A stretch of DNA of 23,554 nt, from the IMG/VR virus record IMGVR_UViG_3300042482_000284, positions 1 through 23,554 of that record; one strand, written 5' to 3'. The notes beneath the pieces are model-generated. The model saw only the letters and a list, made by a program, of their open reading frames with translations, did not search any database and was not told the DNA's origin. Below, piece after piece: positions 22,672-23,554 of the stretch (positions are counted from its first letter, which is position 1; the number at the start of each line of letters is the position of its first letter). The position numbers were made by a program, and so were the translations under genes. The DNA comes from a virus.

Positions 22672-23554
22672 AATATGTTTCCATTAATATTTTTAATTCT
22701 TGTTCTAATTGAGGTACATATTCTTCTCTAATTAATTTTATTTCTCGTTTAGATTCATTTAATTCTTGTTCATATTGGTATATTGAAATTCGTTCTTTAC
22801 TTGTTGTTTTAGTAATATTACCTGATTCTTTTACTTCTGAAGCATAATTAAATACGTCATCGTCATACTCTCCATTATATGATTTTTTATCAATAAATAT
22901 TGTATTTTCAGTTGTTGCATTAGTATTACTATCAAATACAGATGTGGTGGCTCTATACCCGTAAGTTGTTACTGCTGCATATTCTGCTCCATTACTATAC
23001 GTTTTCCAGTAATTTGCATCAGAAAATGTGATATTATTATTTGCGTTATCTAGGTTATCTTGCGTACAGATATAAATCGTATTATTATGTCTAACAACAT
23101 CATTTTTGTTATAGTCCATATTTTCTTGCCATTCATCTTTCCAATAAACTCCATCAAGAATTCTAGTCCAATAATTTTTCTTTAAATCATCAAGAAATAC
23201 TGTTGGAGTATGAGTTTTATTGCAAATAAACGCAGTATTACTAACAATTACAGTATTTGCGACAAAATATTCATTTGCATTCCATTGCCCTCTCCAAGTA
23301 GAATTCGCCCATTGATTTACGCTATTTGCTTCGTTTTTATATTTGTCATTTAAATATCGGTCAAAAACTTGGTAGTCTAAAGCAAAATCAAAAAATGGGT
23401 TAATTGTGTCGTTAGCCAACATAACAATCCAATGCCTTTCTGGATCCCCATAATATTTTGCTGCAATTATTTCCGGAGTATCGCCTTCTTGTAATGCATA
23501 TGGATAATAAATTGATAATCTATCTGAATATTTTTGTCTAATTGCAGCTCTTGC
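22664..23554 (-). CDS. 53: Baseplate wedge protein gp53, partial (5' end beyond window), with two inserted modules
   Basis: The frame stays open from the TGA at 22664 to the right edge: 296 residues without the start. The ATG at 23422 is internal, because the 44 residues before it are typical gp53: YSDRLSIYYPYALQEGDTPE, then IIAAKYYGDPERHWIVMLAND, a LysM-like segment corresponding to T4 gp53 ELANAIYGNPQLYWVLLMCND. The C-terminus (SIYQYEQELNESKREIKLIR, then LKILMETYYG) parallels T4's final helix ending in MEKSYGN. Between them are two modules at about 23160-23300 and 22990-23146, each with a W-x3-W start, an aromatic, V-V/I, an A/I-Y/F-I-C core and a closing YW. They look like carbohydrate-binding modules of the CBM5/12 kind and are absent from T4 gp53. 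gp53 clamps neighbouring wedges around the hub. Confidence 0.9.
   Translation of the reverse strand, partial: ARAAIRQKYSDRLSIYYPYALQEGDTPEIIAAKYYGDPERHWIVMLANDTINPFFDFALDYQVFDRYLNDKYKNEANSVNQWANSTWRGQWNANEYFVANTVIVSNTAFICNKTHTPTVFLDDLKKNYWTRILDGVYWKDEWQENMDYNKNDVVRHNNTIYICTQDNLDNANNNITFSDANYWKTYSNGAEYAAVTTYGYRATTSVFDSNTNATTENTIFIDKKSYNGEYDDDVFNYASEVKESGNITKTTSKERISIYQYEQELNESKREIKLIREEYVPQLEQELKILMETYYG

Overview
The window is a contiguous late structural block of a T4-like myovirus. It carries the baseplate hub and wedge genes, followed by very large baseplate-peripheral and tail-fibre-type proteins. Every supported gene lies on the minus strand, so transcription runs from the right edge to the left edge. 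The DNA is strongly A+T-rich except for one G+C-rich, glycine-coding patch at the left end. Gene content and protein signatures look most like marine T4-like phages of the cyanophage/pelagiphage type: a hub protein 5 without lysozyme, a DUF4815 protein after gene 8, and a tail fibre with a Gly-Asn-Thr-rich shaft. The host cannot be told from the sequence.

Right part (about 13.8-23.55 kb), in transcription order: gp53 (wedge; 5' end lies beyond the window), a gp27-like hub protein, gp5 (hub spike), gp25, gp6, gp7-like and gp8 (wedge). Most junctions are coupled: one 8-bp overlap, two TAATG overlaps, and gaps of 1, 2 and 30 bp. In T4 these genes sit in separate groups; here they form one run. 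Several carry insertions absent from T4: two aromatic/Cys carbohydrate-binding-like modules in gp53, and copies of a Gly-Gly-x-Gly-Tyr beta module in gp6, gp7, gp8 and the next gene.

Middle (5.1-13.8 kb): a 2283-residue DUF4815 virion protein with an array of Ig/Calx-beta-like domains, a 498-residue protein that looks like a separated C-terminal part of the same protein family, and an 80-residue coiled-coil protein. By position they replace T4 genes 9/10 and probably form the baseplate rim and fibre attachment.

Left part (1-5.1 kb): a 1411-residue repeat-built tail fibre starting with GTG, preceded by an exact T4-type late promoter core (TATAAATA). It is followed by a 115-residue protein with a glutaredoxin-like layout but no Cys pair, and by the start of a collagen-like Gly-rich protein that runs off the left edge.

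There is no gene-free stretch above 300 bases (the longest gap is 64 bp) and I see no RNA genes, CRISPR array, insertion sequence or attachment site. I found no clear undescribed system. The most unusual content is the adhesin and repeat architecture: modules spread over adjacent baseplate genes, an 18-bp repeat shaft, perfect direct repeats and a Gly-rich tip-like protein.
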